32,311 bases of DNA. Origin: a virus. Where the stretch lies: positions 1 to 32,311 of the IMG/VR virus record IMGVR_UViG_3300042937_000217. One strand, written 5' to 3'. Both the position numbers and the translations under genes were made by a program. Position 1 is the first letter of the stretch. The number at the start of each line of letters is the position of its first letter. Shown here piece after piece: positions 15,254 through 23,799 of this stretch. The notes below the pieces were generated by a model, which worked only from the letters and a program-made list of their open reading frames with translations, made no database searches and was not told the origin of the DNA.

Positions 15254-17090
15254 GGTAGACGCTGATACCAGTAAAGCCACGAAAGGGGCGGAACAATTAG
15301 CCCAAGCACTTGGCAAGGCAGGTAAACAAGCGGAGAATACAAATCAATCTCTTAAAGAGAGTGGAAATGCAGGAAGTAGATTTAGCAAGGTATTAGGTGG
15401 ATTAAAATTCGGTGCAGGACTGGCAGTAGGCAAGGGATTACTAGATAAGGTTATGGGTTCTTTAATCGAGAACGAAAAAGTAGCCAATTTATTCAATGAT
15501 GCCTTATCTGTTATTACTGGTACCGCAACTGGCTTAGTAGAGATTTTAGAACCAGGCTTTAAAGCGATTGGTGATGCCATCAAAAACCCCAAAAAAGCAT
15601 GGGATGATTTGGTTTCTGCGTTTGAACGAGGGGCAAAATGGATTAAAGAGAACCTCATTGACGGAGTAATTGGCTTATTTTCTGAACAGATAAATAATCT
15701 GGAGATTGGGATTTTAAAACTGCGTAAAGGCTGGAACGAATGGACTGGAGATACAGAGGAAGCAGTAATAATGCAGGAACGCATTAATGAGTTGCAAAAG
15801 GAAAATATCGAGATACAAAAAGAGCAATCAAAACGCTTTACAAATATCAAAGAGGTAGCAACTGGGGCAGTTTCAACTCTTACCTCATGGGGGAAAACGA
15901 TCGCCAAAAACATAAAAAGCACAGTCGAAGGGAATCAAGCCTTACGAGATTCTACCAATGCGTACATTACTCAAAATGCAGTCATCGAGGAAAACATTAA
16001 ATCCCTTGAACGCCAACAAGCACAGAACGAGGCGAACGCCAATAATGAAACGCTTACGTTTGAGGAACGCAGGAAATCAATCGAGGCAAACATTGAATTA
16101 AAAAAACAACAGATTGAACAAGAGAAGCAGTTAATCCAGAACCAGATTAATTTACTTGCACTCGAAAACCAAGCAAAAGGCGTATCAGCAGAAAGGAGTG
16201 CACAGATTGGGGCGTTGAATGTCCAGATGAAAGGGTTAGATGCGACTATTAGCGAAACTCAGATTACGGTTGATGAAACCTTGCGCACTATTGCAGAGCA
16301 GGAAAAAGAAACGACCAAAGCAGTTACTGATGCGTTACTAGAAAAAAATCGAGCAGAAGCCGAAGCCTTTGCACAGACAACTGGGTTAGAACACGAGAAA
16401 CTCAAGATGCAACTTGATGTTATCGAGGCACAGAAAAAAGCCTTTATGCAGTCCTACGATGAGCGATTGTCTAAGGAAAAGGAGGGAACATCCAAGTACA
16501 ACGAGATATTGGCTGAGCGTATCGCTAAAGAGGGCGAGTTCAATGCACAGCGTATTCAAGGCGAAGCCGAATATACTACGGCAATCAAGGAGTACAAGAA
16601 AACTCAGCAACAGATGGAATTGGATGCCATGAATGTCAAAGCACAAGCCATATCACAAGGGCTGACATTGGCGAGGACATTAATCAAGGAGGACTCCAAA
16701 ATGCAGAGTGCGATTAACATTGCTGAGGCTATTATGCAAACCTATGTAGGGGCGAACGTAGCATTGGCAAGTAGCCCACCGCCATTGAATTACATTAACA
16801 TGGCTGGGGTTATCGCTGGAGGATTAGCGAATGTTATCAAAATCCAACAAGAGGCTCGTAAATTGGCAAGTGAAACTGGAGGCTCAGCACCAAGTGGGGG
16901 TTCATTGACCGCTCCATCGATAGGACCGAATATCTCAGTTGCACGAAGCAATGTAGATAGTAATATGCAGTTAGGCAATGCCATGAAACAAGCAGGGAAA
17001 CCCCCTAGAGCGTATGTCGTTTCTGGAGATATTAACTCCGCTGAGTCACTAGATAGGAAGATTTATCAAAATGCAACACTAGGCGGTTAA
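15231..17090 (+). CDS. Tape measure protein
   Basis: The 619-residue protein starts with the KVDADTSKATKGAEQLAQAL pattern common to tape measures, has a hydrophobic glycine-rich segment at about 55-75 (FGAGLAVGKGLL), long coiled coils at about 250-315 rich in E, Q and K, and a C-terminal hydrophobic region near 515-540 (NMAGVIAGGLANVI) before a serine/glycine-rich tail. It sets tail length by spanning the tube; at about 1.5 angstroms per residue this gives a tail near 90 nm, consistent with a siphovirus. It ends the first late unit; late promoter 2 overlaps its last codons. Confidence 0.85.
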   Translation: MANDINFKVDADTSKATKGAEQLAQALGKAGKQAENTNQSLKESGNAGSRFSKVLGGLKFGAGLAVGKGLLDKVMGSLIENEKVANLFNDALSVITGTATGLVEILEPGFKAIGDAIKNPKKAWDDLVSAFERGAKWIKENLIDGVIGLFSEQINNLEIGILKLRKGWNEWTGDTEEAVIMQERINELQKENIEIQKEQSKRFTNIKEVATGAVSTLTSWGKTIAKNIKSTVEGNQALRDSTNAYITQNAVIEENIKSLERQQAQNEANANNETLTFEERRKSIEANIELKKQQIEQEKQLIQNQINLLALENQAKGVSAERSAQIGALNVQMKGLDATISETQITVDETLRTIAEQEKETTKAVTDALLEKNRAEAEAFAQTTGLEHEKLKMQLDVIEAQKKAFMQSYDERLSKEKEGTSKYNEILAERIAKEGEFNAQRIQGEAEYTTAIKEYKKTQQQMELDAMNVKAQAISQGLTLARTLIKEDSKMQSAINIAEAIMQTYVGANVALASSPPPLNYINMAGVIAGGLANVIKIQQEARKLASETGGSAPSGGSLTAPSIGPNISVARSNVDSNMQLGNAMKQAGKPPRAYVVSGDINSAESLDRKIYQNATLGG

Positions 17091-17100
17091 TCCGTTATAT
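17073..17100 (+). promoter_or_regulatory. Phage late promoter, copy 2 (ECF-type)
   Basis: GCAACA (17073-17078), 14 bases, then CGTTATAT (17093-17100); the ATG follows at 17107. The -35 part lies inside the tape measure coding sequence, six codons from its end. Confidence 0.85.
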
Positions 17101-17106
17101 TTTAAA

Positions 17107-17481
17107 ATGTCTATGAAAAATACATCGTACCATAAATTTATGTCGTCTACTGCAAAAAATCCAGTAAAGATTGACTTGGCTACTATCGACCAAAACCTTA
17201 AGCAATTAAATTCTGAAATTGATAAGGCATTTTCGGTTTTAGACAAAGGCACTAAAGATATACGTCAATTTTTGTCCGTAGCCAAAACACTCAAAATCGA
17301 TTCGGCTACAATAAATGAATTGTCAAAACAAAGAGAAACCTTAAAATCTTTAGGGGCACCCCCAAACGCTAACATTGATTTTACTATTGAAAATGCGGAG
17401 ATTGTCGAAGATGTAGTTAACCAAGTTAATAAATCTTTGACCGCTTATTTGAGTTCTATTCAAGGATATGACGTAGGATGA
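17107..17481 (+). CDS. Hypothetical helical virion-module protein (124 aa)
   Basis: The 124-residue product is predicted mostly helical, with a coiled-coil-like stretch (LKQLNSEIDKAFSVLDKG) and no membrane segment. It is the first gene after late promoter 2 and overlaps the XkdF-type protease gene by 4 bases (ATGA). I recognise no family. Position suggests a capsid-assembly or minor virion protein. A second in-frame ATG at 17113 gives nearly the same product; promoter spacing favours 17107. Confidence 0.7.
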   Translation: MSMKNTSYHKFMSSTAKNPVKIDLATIDQNLKQLNSEIDKAFSVLDKGTKDIRQFLSVAKTLKIDSATINELSKQRETLKSLGAPPNANIDFTIENAEIVEDVVNQVNKSLTAYLSSIQGYDVG

Positions 17482-18065
17482 GAATTGTAGAACTCATATT
17501 GGATGAGGACCAATTAGCACATGGTATTGATGCAATTTCGATTGTATCGGCACCAGCGATTGAGTCCAATTTTATTGCCTTAAAAAAGCACAATGTCAAG
17601 TTCGCAACTCTGGATGAAGACAAGCGTATTTTGATGGGACCAGCATTGATTCCAGACAAGCCGATTTATCGCAACCAAGATGGCGAGGAGTTCTATTGTT
17701 ATTTCAGCCAGAATACAGTCCGCAGGGCATCGGAACTCTATTTAACTAGAGGGAATCAAAACAATGCGACTCTAGAGCATGAGTTCAATATTCATGGATT
17801 GAGCCTTGTCGAAACATGGATTAAAGAGGATATGGTCAATGACAAGAGTGCCTTATATGGATTGAACGATCCAGTCGGAACTTGGATGGTTACGATGAAA
17901 GTAGCCAATGACCAAATCTGGAATGAATATGTTAAAACTGGGCTTGTAAAAGGCTTTTCAATAGAGGGGTTTTTTGCAGAAAATTCTAGCGTAAAAGCCA
18001 GTAAACTAGCAGTCCATCCAGAACTTGACGAATACATTAAAAGTTTGGGCTACACAAAAATCTAA
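17478..18065 (+). CDS. XkdF-type prohead maturation protease
   Basis: The 195-residue protein matches the XkdF family: VSAPAIESNFI near 23-33, MGPALIPDKPIYR (53-65), EEFYCYFSQNTV, the conserved H101 in LEHEFNIHG, VETWIKEDMVNDKS, and GFSIEGFF at 159-166 with S161 as probable nucleophile. These proteins cleave scaffold and capsid precursors in prohead maturation. It lies directly before the scaffold-like and capsid genes, as expected. Late promoter 3 overlaps its stop codon. Confidence 0.85.
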   Translation: MRIVELILDEDQLAHGIDAISIVSAPAIESNFIALKKHNVKFATLDEDKRILMGPALIPDKPIYRNQDGEEFYCYFSQNTVRRASELYLTRGNQNNATLEHEFNIHGLSLVETWIKEDMVNDKSALYGLNDPVGTWMVTMKVANDQIWNEYVKTGLVKGFSIEGFFAENSSVKASKLAVHPELDEYIKSLGYTKI

Positions 18066-18089
18066 CAACTCAAAATTAATCCGTTATAT
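18062..18089 (+). promoter_or_regulatory. Phage late promoter, copy 3 (ECF-type)
   Basis: CTAACA (18062-18067) overlaps the TAA stop of the protease gene; 14 bases later CGTTATAT (18082-18089), and the ATG is at 18094. It drives the scaffold-like and major capsid genes, ending at the terminator at 19867. Confidence 0.85.
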
Positions 18090-18093
18090 AGTT

Positions 18094-18897
18094 ATGTCAA
18101 ACGAAGCACAAAATATCTTAGACCGCGTATTAGGTGGATTAGGATATAAAAAATCAGTTGCCATTCAAATGTCTCAAAAAAAGACAGCAGATGGGGAAAC
18201 CATATTCGATTCAGAAAATTTCGCTATCGGTGATTCAGTATTTATTGTAACTGCCGATGGTAACATTCCAGTTCCATCTGGAGATTACGAATTGGAAGAT
18301 GGTTCAGTTGTAAGTGTTGACGAATCTGGTATTATCTCAGCCATTGGAACTAAAACTCCCGAGAGTGCTGAAATGGAAAGTTCTCCAGTTGTCGAGCAAC
18401 CCGCACCAATGACACCAAAAACAATTATCGAATCTATGACTAAAGAAACACAATTTGCAGAAACTCCAGTAATGGACAATCCTGCAATAGAGGAAAAAAT
18501 TGAAGAACAAACTATGGGTAAACCAGCCTTGTTAGTAAAATGCGAGGATATGGTTGGACCAGAAAATGCTCCACTAGCAGAAAAAATTGCTGAGGCTATT
18601 GTTAGCATTGTTGACAATGGAGATGCAGAGGAGTTAATCAGCGAATACAAAAAAGCAAAAAACAAAACTAAGATGAGTGCACATTCACCTGAAATCGCAG
18701 AAACATTGCGTGCCTTTGAATTGAAACTTAATGCGTTATCACAAGAAAATGAGGCTTTAAAAGAGGCTTTGTCTACTGAAGGGAATCGTACTTTTTTCAA
18801 CCCAGAGCAAAATAGCAAAACTAAAATCAACTTTAAAATCGGTGCGCAACGTGAGGAAACAATCACAGACCGAGTATTTAGTCAATTATTCTCTTAA
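18094..18897 (+). CDS. Putative scaffolding protein
   Basis: I chose the ATG at 18094 (MSNEAQNIL) because late promoter 3 lies just before it; the longer frame from 18025 runs back through the promoter. The 267-residue product is acidic, with a beta-rich module at about 40-85 (GDSVFIVTADGNIPVPSGDY), a proline/glutamate-rich linker, and a C-terminal coiled coil (FELKLNALSQENEALKEAL) followed by a basic tail (NSKTKINFKIG). A coiled coil plus basic tail directly before the capsid gene is the classic scaffold layout. Likely cleaved by the XkdF-type protease. Confidence 0.7.
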   Translation: MSNEAQNILDRVLGGLGYKKSVAIQMSQKKTADGETIFDSENFAIGDSVFIVTADGNIPVPSGDYELEDGSVVSVDESGIISAIGTKTPESAEMESSPVVEQPAPMTPKTIIESMTKETQFAETPVMDNPAIEEKIEEQTMGKPALLVKCEDMVGPENAPLAEKIAEAIVSIVDNGDAEELISEYKKAKNKTKMSAHSPEIAETLRAFELKLNALSQENEALKEALSTEGNRTFFNPEQNSKTKINFKIGAQREETITDRVFSQLFS

Positions 18898-18908
18898 AAA
18901 CCACAACC

Positions 18909-19844
18909 ATGAAAAATAGAAAACTTCACCTCTCTGGTCCTACGCTGTCTACTAACACCTATGCTGGTGAATTTAGTGGAAAGTATATCGCTGCGGCACT
19001 TTTGTCGGGCGAAACTTTGGCGAAGGAATTGATTACAATTCACCCTAATGTTAAATTCAAGGAAGTTATCCGTAACTACGCATCAAGCGTAAGCATCGAT
19101 AATGCTACTTGTGATTTTACCGATTCAAGTTCAGTAACATTGACAGAATATGTTATGACCATGACTGAAAAACAAGTAAACTTAACTTTGTGTAAGAAAA
19201 ACTTGTTTAACACATGGGAAACAATGCAAATGGGATTCTCTGCGTTTGAGAATTTACCCGCTACTTTCGAGGAATTTGTATTGGCACAAACCTCAGCCCA
19301 AGTTGCTCAGCAGAACGAATTGGGTATTTGGAAATCTAACCTTTGGTATGATTCAGCGATCGTCGCTGGTCAAGATGGAATGATTGGGTATCTCGTAGAT
19401 AACTCCGCTATCGTTCGCTCATTCTCTGGTGCTACAAGCAGTTCTAACGTAGTTGCTCGTTTTCAAGAGGCGTTAGACAATTCACCTAGTGCATTGTATG
19501 GAAAAGAGGGCTACCAATTCTATGTTGGACCTTTGACCATGAAAGCGTATCAAGGTGCGTTATCTGCGGGTAACTATAACTTCCAGTTCTATGTTGGAGA
19601 AAAGCCAATGAACTTCCAAGGTATTCCAGTTGTTATGTGTCCTGGTCTTAACGATTCAGATTGCGTATTGGGATTGAAATCTGATTTGCACTTTGGTACT
19701 GGCTTGGTTTCTGATTACAACGAAGTAAAATTGATTGATATGGCTGACATTGACGGAAGTCAGAATGTTCGTATTATCATGCGTTTTACTGGCGGTATTC
19801 TTGCAACTAACCCAACTCAGCAAGTTGTAATTAACGTAACCTAA
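18909..19844 (+). CDS. Major capsid protein (HK97-fold type)
   Basis: The 311-residue protein follows the scaffold-like gene after 11 bases and is followed by a strong terminator, as befits the most abundant product. The N-terminus (LSGPTLSTNTYAGEFSGKYI) leads into a long helix region, then beta strands of the A- and P-domains (YQFYVGPLTMKAYQG, later MNFQGIPVVMCPGL), and a C-terminal strand typical of HK97-like capsids. The length is within the usual range for a processed capsid. Assignment relies on context and pattern. Confidence 0.85.
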   Translation: MKNRKLHLSGPTLSTNTYAGEFSGKYIAAALLSGETLAKELITIHPNVKFKEVIRNYASSVSIDNATCDFTDSSSVTLTEYVMTMTEKQVNLTLCKKNLFNTWETMQMGFSAFENLPATFEEFVLAQTSAQVAQQNELGIWKSNLWYDSAIVAGQDGMIGYLVDNSAIVRSFSGATSSSNVVARFQEALDNSPSALYGKEGYQFYVGPLTMKAYQGALSAGNYNFQFYVGEKPMNFQGIPVVMCPGLNDSDCVLGLKSDLHFGTGLVSDYNEVKLIDMADIDGSQNVRIIMRFTGGILATNPTQQVVINVT

Positions 19845-19866
19845 TCGGTTACTGAGAAAAAATATA

Positions 19867-19891
19867 GGGCTGGGTAATCCAGCCCTTTTTT
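19867..19891 (+). terminator. Rho-independent terminator after capsid gene
   Basis: A 7-bp stem GGGCTGG/CCAGCCC with a GTAAT loop (19867-19885) is followed by six T (19886-19891). It is well formed and close behind the capsid stop. Confidence 0.9.
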
Positions 19892-19919
19892 AAAATGTCA
19901 AAATAAAAAATATAAAACT

Positions 19920-20486
19920 ATGCCATGTAATACAATCGATGCCCGTCTTGAACCCTGCAAAGAGTATGTAGGCGGTATACAAGGGATTTTCTTAATTCCG
20001 TTTGTTTGGAGTGACGTTATCGAACTACAAACAGTTGGTCAAGTAGGGACAGTAAAAACAATCAAAACTTCTGGAGCCGTATTAGTTACTGGTTATTTTT
20101 GGGAATTGAAAGGATCGTCATCTTTTGACGTTGCCATGACTTCTAGCAGGGATAATGGAACTACTATGTACGACCAGAATTTGACTGTTGTTTTCAAACC
20201 TAAATCTTTGACTACTCCCATCTATGATTTTAACGATTACAACACATTGGCTAAAGGCAGATGGCGTATCGTTGTTTGGGACAGAAACGATAACTTCTGG
20301 TTGGTAGGCGAGGAATATGGTGCAGATGCGACTACTGGAGTTGAAAACTTTGGTACTGCATTGGGCGACCCTCGTAACTATTCAGTTACTTTCGTTGCTA
20401 GTGAATCAAACCCTCCAAGACCATTGGACTCTACAACCTATGCTGGTTTGAGTACAATCTTTACTCCAGATTCAACACCTGCGTAA
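19920..20486 (+). CDS. Probable major tail tube protein
   Basis: The 188-residue, beta-rich protein has an N-terminal RLEPCKEYVGGIQGIFLIPF stretch, a core KGRWRIVVWDRNDNFWLVGE and a C-terminal LGDPRNYSVTFVASESNPPR. The 'GD-x-YSVTF-x-ES-PP' ending is typical of major tail proteins in Bacteroidota siphoviruses. It lies between two strong terminators with no late-promoter element in the 75 bases upstream, so it must be read by read-through of the first terminator or from an unrecognised promoter. Confidence 0.7.
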   Translation: MPCNTIDARLEPCKEYVGGIQGIFLIPFVWSDVIELQTVGQVGTVKTIKTSGAVLVTGYFWELKGSSSFDVAMTSSRDNGTTMYDQNLTVVFKPKSLTTPIYDFNDYNTLAKGRWRIVVWDRNDNFWLVGEEYGADATTGVENFGTALGDPRNYSVTFVASESNPPRPLDSTTYAGLSTIFTPDSTPA

Positions 20487-20510
20487 TTGATATTTGATTT
20501 AGATTTAGGA

Positions 20511-20538
20511 AGCCTCCGTAATTGGGGGCTTTTTTTTT
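20511..20538 (+). terminator. Rho-independent terminator
   Basis: A stem AGCCTCC/GGGGGCT (one T-G pair) with a GTAATT loop lies at 20511-20530, followed by an unbroken T tract to 20538. The -35 of late promoter 4 starts at the next base. Confidence 0.9.
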
Positions 20539-20566
20539 CTAACAAAATCAGTATATTTCGTTATAT
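20539..20566 (+). promoter_or_regulatory. Phage late promoter, copy 4 (ECF-type)
   Basis: CTAACA (20539-20544), 14 bases, then CGTTATAT (20559-20566); ATG at 20572. It abuts the terminator directly, so the incoming transcript ends exactly where the new unit begins. Confidence 0.85.
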
Positions 20567-20571
20567 TGTAT

Positions 20572-20919
20572 ATGTACATCAAGCCGACTGATACGACAAT
20601 TTTTATTTACCCCTTAATTCCCTTTCCAGCAGGGAACATAACATTGGTCGTTGTACATAAATTGACCAAGATTCAAGTATCGCTTACTCAAGCGTATTCC
20701 AGCACAAACTCTGGAGTTCAATTAACTTTGCCGAATATGACTGCTATCAGCGATGTTTCAAATAATCTGGATGAATTGGTTGTGCGTTGCTTTGATGGAA
20801 CTAATACATTGTTTTACGAGATGGTAAATAGATGGGTTACAAACTCGCCTAATATCCTGCTCAATCGCAAAACATGGACTGCTACAAATAACAATACAAA
20901 AGAATGGTTAACACTATAA
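20572..20919 (+). CDS. Hypothetical structural-module protein (115 aa)
   Basis: The start is the ATG at 20572; the TTG at 20566 overlaps the promoter -10 box and is unlikely. The 115-residue product is beta-rich (PFPAGNITLVVVHKLTKIQV, then GVQLTLPNMTAI) and may be an immunoglobulin-like domain. It overlaps the portal gene by 16 bases and leads the fourth late unit. I recognise no family; a small capsid decoration or tail-associated protein is possible. Confidence 0.7.
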   Translation: MYIKPTDTTIFIYPLIPFPAGNITLVVVHKLTKIQVSLTQAYSSTNSGVQLTLPNMTAISDVSNNLDELVVRCFDGTNTLFYEMVNRWVTNSPNILLNRKTWTATNNNTKEWLTL

Positions 20920-23165
20920 GCAATAGCAAAATTCGAGTACTGAATTTAAGTACCTATACTACGCCTAGCATCATTGAACGCAAGAACAAGTTATGGGTAG
21001 AATATGGAGACGATAACGATTACTACGGATATCTGATTGATATGTTTCATGGTAGCCCTACTAATAATCGTTGCGTTAAAGGAATAGCCGATTTAATCTA
21101 TGGTCAAGGCATCGATGCAAAGCGTAGCAATAGAAACTTAGGTGCTTATGTTGAATTACGCAAATTGTTTGACGAAAAATGCTTACGCAATGTAGTCATG
21201 GATTTGAAATTGTTAGGACAAGCATGTTTCCAGATTGTCAAAACAAAAGACAAAAAGAAAATCGCTAAGGTTTATCATTTTCCCATCCAAACAATCAGAC
21301 CAGAAAAATGCAATGACAAAGGCGAGATTGATGCGTATTATTATTTTCATGATTGGACACAATTAAAAAGAGGTCAAGAACCAAAACGCATCCCAAACTT
21401 TGAGTTCAATCCAGAAGCACCAGAAAGCCTATTGGTTATTCGCCCTTATTCGACTGGTACATTTTATTTTAGTCCAGTTGACTATCAAGGAGGGTTACAA
21501 TATGCGGAACTCGAAACCGAAATTGCCAATTACCATATTAACAATATCAAAAATGGCTTAGCACCATCCATGTTGATTAACTTCAATAATGGTGAGCCAC
21601 CAGAGGAAACGAAGTTATCAATCGAAGGGGCTATCATGAGCAAATGGTCGGGTAGCAGTAACGCTGGTAGGGCGATTATCTCGTGGAACGATTCAGCAGA
21701 TACCAAAGCCGATATAACTGCGGTGCCTTTAAGCGATGCTCATAACCAATATCAGTTTATGTCGAGCGAATCGCAGGACAAAGTTTTGGTGGCTCATGGA
21801 ATTACAAGCCCATTGATTTTTGGTATTAAAAATACAGCTAATGGATTCTCGTCTAACGCTGAGGAATTGAAAACGAGCATCGTGTTGTTTGACAACATGG
21901 TTATTCGACCATTTCAGAATATGATTTGTGAGGCAATGAACATGATTCTGAGTTACCAAGAGGTCAATCTTGAACTTTACTTTAAGCCATTGAATCCTTT
22001 GCAGGGAGATGAGTTAATGTCTACTAACGAAGATAAGGATTTTGCGTTTAAATTTTCAGACCAAAGAGGAGTTGACATGAACGATTCTAGTTTTGAACTA
22101 GAGGAAACATATAATGATTATCCAGATAGTGCAGTCAATAATGCAAAACGAGCAGTTAAATATGCGGAGGAAAATGGTTGGGGCGATTGTGGGACTGGCG
22201 TTGGGAAAGCACGAGCCCATCAATTAGCAAACCGAGAAAATATCAGCCGAGATACTATTGCTCGTATGGCATCATTTCGTAGGCATCAGCAAAACAAGGA
22301 TGTTCCGTATACTGAGGGATGCGGAGGATTAATGTGGGATGCGTGGGGTGGCGAATCTGGAATTGCGTGGGCAGAACGCAAACTAGAACAAATCGATAAA
22401 AAGGATTTATCATTAGCAGTTGACAATCCTTGTTGGGATGGTTACGAAATGGTAGGATTTAAAACTAAGAACGGAGTTAAAGTTCCTAATTGCGTACCTA
22501 TTGAACAAGCAAAAATCAATCGTAAATCGATGGCTATGTCTGATAATGACGAAAACGATTGGTTGTTACACCTTGCTGATAAGGGCGAAAAAATTGACGA
22601 GAGCGAATGGGAACTCGTAGACATATCGCCAGTAGAAAATACTGATGACGAAGCCGATATCCATTCTAACAAATTTGAGTTCTTTAAACGCTTTGCAGAG
22701 CCAAACGCTAAGAGTACAGATGACAAGGGTATTTTTAAGATTCGTTATCGTTATGGACCAGACAAATATTCTAGCAATAGCAGGATTTTCTGTAAGGACA
22801 TGGTTGCCAATCGCAACTTGAATGTAGTGTATCGCAGGGAGGACATTTTAACTATGGGTGACGAAGGCATCAATGGACAATTTGCACCAGCAGGAAAATC
22901 ATCGTACTCAATCTGGAAATTTAAGGGAGGGGTTAATTGCCACCATTACTGGGAACGATTGACTTTTAAACGCAAACAGACGGCAGGGAAATTTTTGCCC
23001 TTGCAACCTAACGAAATTGGTACCGATGAACGAGATTTAGAAAATTATCGCAAAGTTCCGAATCTGGAGGCTACTGCATCGGGAGTTCCCTTTAGCCCAC
23101 CAGCATGGAGTAAAGCCAAAACAAGACCTATTGATATGCCTAATAACGGAGGATTAAAAAAATGA
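20904..23165 (+). CDS. Portal protein with a C-terminal multi-module extension
   Basis: The first ~390 of 753 residues are a portal: LWVEYGDDNDYYGYL early, the LKLLGQACFQIV region, and SSESQDKVLVAHGITSPLIFGI with the stem-type helix after it. The remainder holds three further modules. Residues ~395-500 contain GVGKARAHQLANRENIS, an RMASFRRHQ segment and CGGLMWDAWGG, a module also found on other phage head proteins. About 506-525 reads NPCWDGYEMVGFKTKNG. Residues ~610-753 contain FKIRYRYGP and SRIFCKDM, ending PIDMPNNGGLKK. Portals of this kind are usually much shorter; the added modules have no function known to me. Ends with an ATGA overlap. Confidence 0.8.
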   Translation: MVNTISNSKIRVLNLSTYTTPSIIERKNKLWVEYGDDNDYYGYLIDMFHGSPTNNRCVKGIADLIYGQGIDAKRSNRNLGAYVELRKLFDEKCLRNVVMDLKLLGQACFQIVKTKDKKKIAKVYHFPIQTIRPEKCNDKGEIDAYYYFHDWTQLKRGQEPKRIPNFEFNPEAPESLLVIRPYSTGTFYFSPVDYQGGLQYAELETEIANYHINNIKNGLAPSMLINFNNGEPPEETKLSIEGAIMSKWSGSSNAGRAIISWNDSADTKADITAVPLSDAHNQYQFMSSESQDKVLVAHGITSPLIFGIKNTANGFSSNAEELKTSIVLFDNMVIRPFQNMICEAMNMILSYQEVNLELYFKPLNPLQGDELMSTNEDKDFAFKFSDQRGVDMNDSSFELEETYNDYPDSAVNNAKRAVKYAEENGWGDCGTGVGKARAHQLANRENISRDTIARMASFRRHQQNKDVPYTEGCGGLMWDAWGGESGIAWAERKLEQIDKKDLSLAVDNPCWDGYEMVGFKTKNGVKVPNCVPIEQAKINRKSMAMSDNDENDWLLHLADKGEKIDESEWELVDISPVENTDDEADIHSNKFEFFKRFAEPNAKSTDDKGIFKIRYRYGPDKYSSNSRIFCKDMVANRNLNVVYRREDILTMGDEGINGQFAPAGKSSYSIWKFKGGVNCHHYWERLTFKRKQTAGKFLPLQPNEIGTDERDLENYRKVPNLEATASGVPFSPPAWSKAKTRPIDMPNNGGLKK

Positions 23166-23674
23166 CACCAAATGACATTGTACTGCTAGTAACGACAGAC
23201 GATATTTTTAAATATACATCGTTGAATGGAAATGTCGATGTTGACAAGATTACTCCATTTATTAAGGTGGCTCAAGATATAGAAGTACAAGAGGTTCTCG
23301 GAACAGTCCTATATCAGAAAATCCTTACCGATGTTCGTACTACTGGATTATCTGGTAATTATTCTACATTGGTATCACAATATGTTCAGCCGATGCTTAT
23401 CCATTATGCCATGAGTGATTTTTTGCAGTTTCATGGCTACGAAATAAGCAACGCAGGGATATTAAGGAATAGCCCAGAGAACTCTCAGTTACCAGAAAAA
23501 AGCGAAATCGATACTATCGTTAGCAGACAAAGAGCCATCGCTGAAACCTATCGTCATCGCTTGATTTCGTACTTGACTTATTATCCTCAGTATTTCCCAG
23601 AATATACGGCAAACCAGAATGATGGGGAATACCCAACTACTAACCCAAATAACTATTGTGGATGGAACCTATAA
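23162..23674 (+). CDS. Head-tail connector protein (DUF6712-like adaptor)
   Basis: The 170-residue protein is mainly helical: TPFIKVAQDIEVQEVLGTVL near the start, then QYVQPMLIHYAMSDFLQF and RQRAIAETYRHRLISYLTYY. This helical bundle following the portal is typical of gp6/gp15-like head-tail adaptors that attach beneath the portal ring. It overlaps the portal gene at ATGA. The function is well supported by position and pattern but not by a catalytic motif, since none is expected. Confidence 0.75.
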   Translation: MTPNDIVLLVTTDDIFKYTSLNGNVDVDKITPFIKVAQDIEVQEVLGTVLYQKILTDVRTTGLSGNYSTLVSQYVQPMLIHYAMSDFLQFHGYEISNAGILRNSPENSQLPEKSEIDTIVSRQRAIAETYRHRLISYLTYYPQYFPEYTANQNDGEYPTTNPNNYCGWNL

Positions 23675-23799
23675 AAGTACCTTACAAGCCCAAAGAGGAA
23701 AAATTCAATAAACTCAAATCGTATTATACTAAACTAAAAAAAAATGAAAGCAAAACTGATAAAAAACATTCAAGTTACTTATTTGGTAAATCACAATGA
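23662..23799 (+). CDS. Small lysine-rich protein (45 aa), possible
   Basis: An ATG at 23662 inside the connector's last codons opens a 45-residue frame with many lysines (VPYKPKEEKFNKLKSYYTK). It overlaps the next gene by 56 bases, more than neighbouring genes do, so one of the two starts may be wrong. It covers an otherwise empty 70-base gap. I recognise no family. Confidence 0.45.
   Translation: MEPIKVPYKPKEEKFNKLKSYYTKLKKNESKTDKKHSSYLFGKSQ

Noticed and set aside
18025-18093. Extended N-terminus of the scaffold-like protein
   Set aside because: The extension would translate the late promoter and the end of the protease gene in another frame; the ATG at 18094 fits the promoter spacing.
23714-23730. 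CGTATTATACT before the gene at 23744 as a sixth late promoter
   Set aside because: It differs from CGTTATAT by an inserted base, and there is no AACA 14 bases upstream; the gene lies inside a late unit anyway.
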